Shown one piece after another: positions 7,842 to 9,007 of a DNA stretch of 9,007 nucleotides. The notes under the pieces are model-generated. The model was not told the DNA's origin and did not search any database. It saw only the letters and a program-made list of their open reading frames with translations. The DNA is taken from assembly GCA_964483775.1 (NCBI GenBank), contig CAZADA010000110.1:1-9007 (forward strand), read 5' to 3'. The translations under genes were made by a program, and so were the position numbers. Origin of the DNA: CAZADA01 sp964483775. GTDB taxonomy: Bacteria; Pseudomonadota; Alphaproteobacteria; Caulobacterales; Maricaulaceae. Position 1 is the stretch's first letter, and each line of letters opens with the position of its first letter.

Positions 7842-8569
7842 ACGCCCGCACACGACAGGAAACCCTCACCATGGACGTGGCTGGCGTTCGCGCAGAGGTC
7901 ACCTGGAAGGCCGTGCGCGCGCTGAGATTGCGTCTGACCCCGCCCAACGGCGACGTGCGTGTCAGCGCGCCGTGGGGCTGTTCCAAGGCCGCTGTGGCGG
8001 GCTTCATCGAGGCCAACCGCGACTGGATCGAACGCAAACGCGAGCGATGGAGCCAGAGCTGCGCCAGCCGGGAGTTGCGTGATGGCGACCTGGTCAGCGT
8101 CTGGGGCCGCGCCCACCGGTTGGTCGTGCGTCAGACCATGGGCCGGCCGCGCGTCGAGCAGGGCGGGGACGAGGTGTGTCTGAGCGTGCGCCCCGGCGTC
8201 GATGCACAAGCGCGCCAGGCGATCATGGCGGTGTGGCGACACGAACTGGTGCGCGCCGCCGCCCTGCCGCTCTTGGCCGAATGGGGCCAGGTGCTCGGCG
8301 TTCGCATGACCCGGCTCACGGTGCGTGAGATGACCAGCCGATGGGGCAGCTGCACCCCGGCCACAGGCGCTATTCGGTTGAACGCCCGGCTTGCTGAACG
8401 ACCCCACAAGGCCCTTGAGTATGTCGTTGTGCATGAACTCGCCCACCTGATTGAGGCGTCGCACAACGCACGGTTCTGGTCCGTGGTGGGCAGCGTCATG
8501 CCCGATTGGCGCGCCCGCCGCGCCCTTTTGAACGCCCCGCTCATGGATGGGGGCGAACACACGGTGTAG
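7838..8569 (+). CDS. YgjP-like (DUF45) zinc metallopeptidase
   Basis: A 243-residue predicted cytoplasmic protein with no signal peptide or membrane segment. The zinc site VVHELAHLIEASH gives H199, E200, H203 and, five residues on, H209, followed by ARFW. Before it comes SRWGSCTPATGAIRLNARL (W169-C172), the second hallmark of the YgjP/DUF45 family, whose folds relate to SprT and WLM peptidases. The N-terminal part (ALRLRLTPPNGDVRVSAPWG, then FIEANRDWIERKRERW) is also typical. The cellular substrate of this family is not well established, so no physiological role is claimed. The ATG at 7838 overlaps the gltB stop (ATGA), implying translational coupling. An internal ATG at 7871 has a better ribosome binding site (AGGAAA at 7857-7862) and would give 232 residues, so the start is uncertain. 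It is probably the last gene of the operon. Confidence 0.92.
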   Translation: MNARTRQETLTMDVAGVRAEVTWKAVRALRLRLTPPNGDVRVSAPWGCSKAAVAGFIEANRDWIERKRERWSQSCASRELRDGDLVSVWGRAHRLVVRQTMGRPRVEQGGDEVCLSVRPGVDAQARQAIMAVWRHELVRAAALPLLAEWGQVLGVRMTRLTVREMTSRWGSCTPATGAIRLNARLAERPHKALEYVVVHELAHLIEASHNARFWSVVGSVMPDWRARRALLNAPLMDGGEHTV

Positions 8570-8590
8570 TGTGCGGCGCGTGTTCACCGC

Positions 8591-8620
8591 TGGACGCAAG
8601 CGCTGCGATGCCGGTATGAC
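8591..8620 (+). promoter_or_regulatory. Possible promoter of the tRNA-Thr gene
   Basis: TGGACG (8591-8596) and TATGAC (8615-8620) are separated by 18 nt, with the -10-like box ending 9 nt before the tRNA. Both are imperfect matches to the housekeeping consensus (TTGACA/TATAAT). The placement suits a tRNA with a very short leader, but the tRNA could also be processed from the upstream operon transcript, since no clear terminator follows the peptidase gene. Confidence 0.3.
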
Positions 8621-8629
8621 TGCGCCAGC

Positions 8630-8705
8630 GCCGGTATAGCTCAGCTGGTAGAGCACCTGATTTGTAATCAGGGGGTCGGGGGTTCGAGTCCCTCTGCCGG
8701 CACCA
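8630..8705 (+). tRNA. tRNA-Thr, anticodon UGU (TGT)
   Basis: The 76-nt sequence folds as a full cloverleaf. The acceptor stem GCCGGTA pairs with TGCCGGC (one G.U). The D arm is GCTC-AGCTGGTA-GAGC. The anticodon arm is CCTGA-TTTGTAA-TCAGG, placing TGT at positions 34-36, which reads ACA (and probably other ACN codons by wobble). A 5-nt variable loop GGGTC follows, then the T arm GGGGG-TTCGAGT-CCCTC, discriminator A and an encoded CCA. No intron or defect is visible. It stands alone here, 60 nt after the peptidase gene, with no second tRNA downstream in the window. Confidence 0.98.
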
Positions 8706-8743
8706 GCGATTTCACGAGGTTATGGCGACCAGACCCACGGAAT

Positions 8744-8810
8744 TTGGCGTCGGTTGCCGAACATCGCGCCAAGTTTGCGCCAACTGCAGCCGCTAGCGCG
8801 TCCGTTGGCG
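8744..8810. repeat. Cluster of four TTGGCG / CGCCAA hexamers
   Basis: TTGGCG occurs at 8744-8749 and 8805-8810, and its complement CGCCAA at 8767-8772 and 8778-8783. The two inner copies are direct repeats (GCGCCAA) exactly 11 nt apart, about one helical turn. The first and second copies can pair into a hairpin that also encloses TCGG/CCGA. The cluster may be a protein-binding array, a weak tRNA terminator without a T run, or chance in GC-rich DNA. Otherwise 8706-8792 shows no supportable gene. Confidence 0.25.
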
Positions 8811-8991
8811 ATTGATGCGGCGGATGGCGTTGCGTTTCGAACGCGCTTCGCGGCGATCAAAGAACCAGCGCTCCTCCTTGAGGGCGGCGACCGACTTTCA
8901 GCGCCGGCAGCTCGCCCCGGGCGAGCGCTCTGAAGATGCTTGTCCGACCGAGGTCCGCGATTTCCGAAATCGCGTTCGCTTGCGGCTTCAA
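8793..8991 (-). pseudogene. Frameshifted excisionase/AlpA-like helix-turn-helix remnant
   Basis: Reading leftward from a TTG at 8991 (AGGG ends 4 nt before it), one frame gives 44 residues containing AISEIADLGRTSIFRALARG and then ELPALKVGRR, ending at TGA 8857-8859. That pattern (ISE..., RTSI(Y/F)R, RGELPA(L/V)KVGRR) is the winged helix-turn-helix of excisionases and AlpA-like small regulators, although the turn before LGRTS seems about three residues short. A second frame, offset by one base, continues plausibly as ALKEERWFFDRREARSKRN and stops at 8793-8795, as if one base had been inserted near 8880. A third frame then reads SWRKLGAMFGNRRQ towards a stop at 8720-8722, which also looks protein-like. 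No single frame gives a complete protein, so a decayed gene is the best reading. Alternatively it is a genuine 44-residue peptide or a chance match. Confidence 0.35.
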
Positions 8992-9007
8992 GACGCCCTC
9001 TCACTTC

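Noticed and set aside
8555..8585. Inverted repeat GAACAC...GTGTTC around the peptidase stop as a terminator
   Set aside because: The stem is only 6 bp with a loop of 19 nt, the alternative CACAC/GTGTG stem is 5 bp, and no T run follows.
7595..8656. 353-codon minus-strand open frame across the gltB end, the peptidase gene and part of the tRNA
   Set aside because: It runs antisense through intact conserved genes and into the tRNA, and contains no recognisable domain.
8720..9004. 94-codon minus-strand open frame at the right end as an intact gene
   Set aside because: Most of this frame is low-complexity Ser/Arg/Gly sequence, while the recognisable helix-turn-helix lies in a different frame; only its last part (SWRKLGAMFGNRRQ) looks protein-like. 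It is treated as part of a possible pseudogene.
1..9007. CRISPR array, insertion sequence or defence system
   Set aside because: No regularly spaced repeats, no transposase or integrase motifs and no defence-related domains were seen in the window.

Overview
This is a GC-rich (low-to-mid 60s percent by eye) bacterial chromosomal segment. It most probably comes from an alphaproteobacterium, judging by the style of the GltB and GltD proteins, the very compact gene packing and a tRNA-Thr(UGU) with an encoded CCA. The genus cannot be named from the sequence alone. All intact genes are on the + strand.

Layout. Bases 1-364 are the 3' end of carB (large subunit of carbamoyl-phosphate synthetase), followed by a convincing hairpin terminator (400-424). 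From 475 to 8569 runs a tightly packed four-gene unit: an Amt-family ammonium channel (475-1857), glutamate synthase small subunit gltD (1867-3333), glutamate synthase large subunit gltB (3330-7841) and a YgjP/DUF45-type zinc metallopeptidase (7838-8569). The gaps are 9 nt between amt and gltD, then two ATGA stop/start overlaps. A tRNA-Thr(UGU) gene lies at 8630-8705. The last 300 bases hold no intact gene. On the minus strand they carry what looks like the broken remains of a small excisionase/AlpA-like helix-turn-helix gene.

How it works together. The operon is a short nitrogen-assimilation module. Amt brings ammonium across the inner membrane. Glutamine synthetase (not in this window) would fix it into glutamine. 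The GltB-GltD NADPH-dependent glutamate synthase then transfers the glutamine amide to 2-oxoglutarate to yield two glutamates. The upstream carB is also a glutamine-linked nitrogen enzyme, but the terminator suggests separate transcription. The metallopeptidase at the end has no obvious nitrogen role and is the least explained member.

Nothing here is clearly a new defence or mobile system. The points most worth checking are the coupled metallopeptidase, the inverted gltD-gltB order downstream of amt, and the decayed excisionase-like fragment beside the tRNA gene, which may mark an old integration site.
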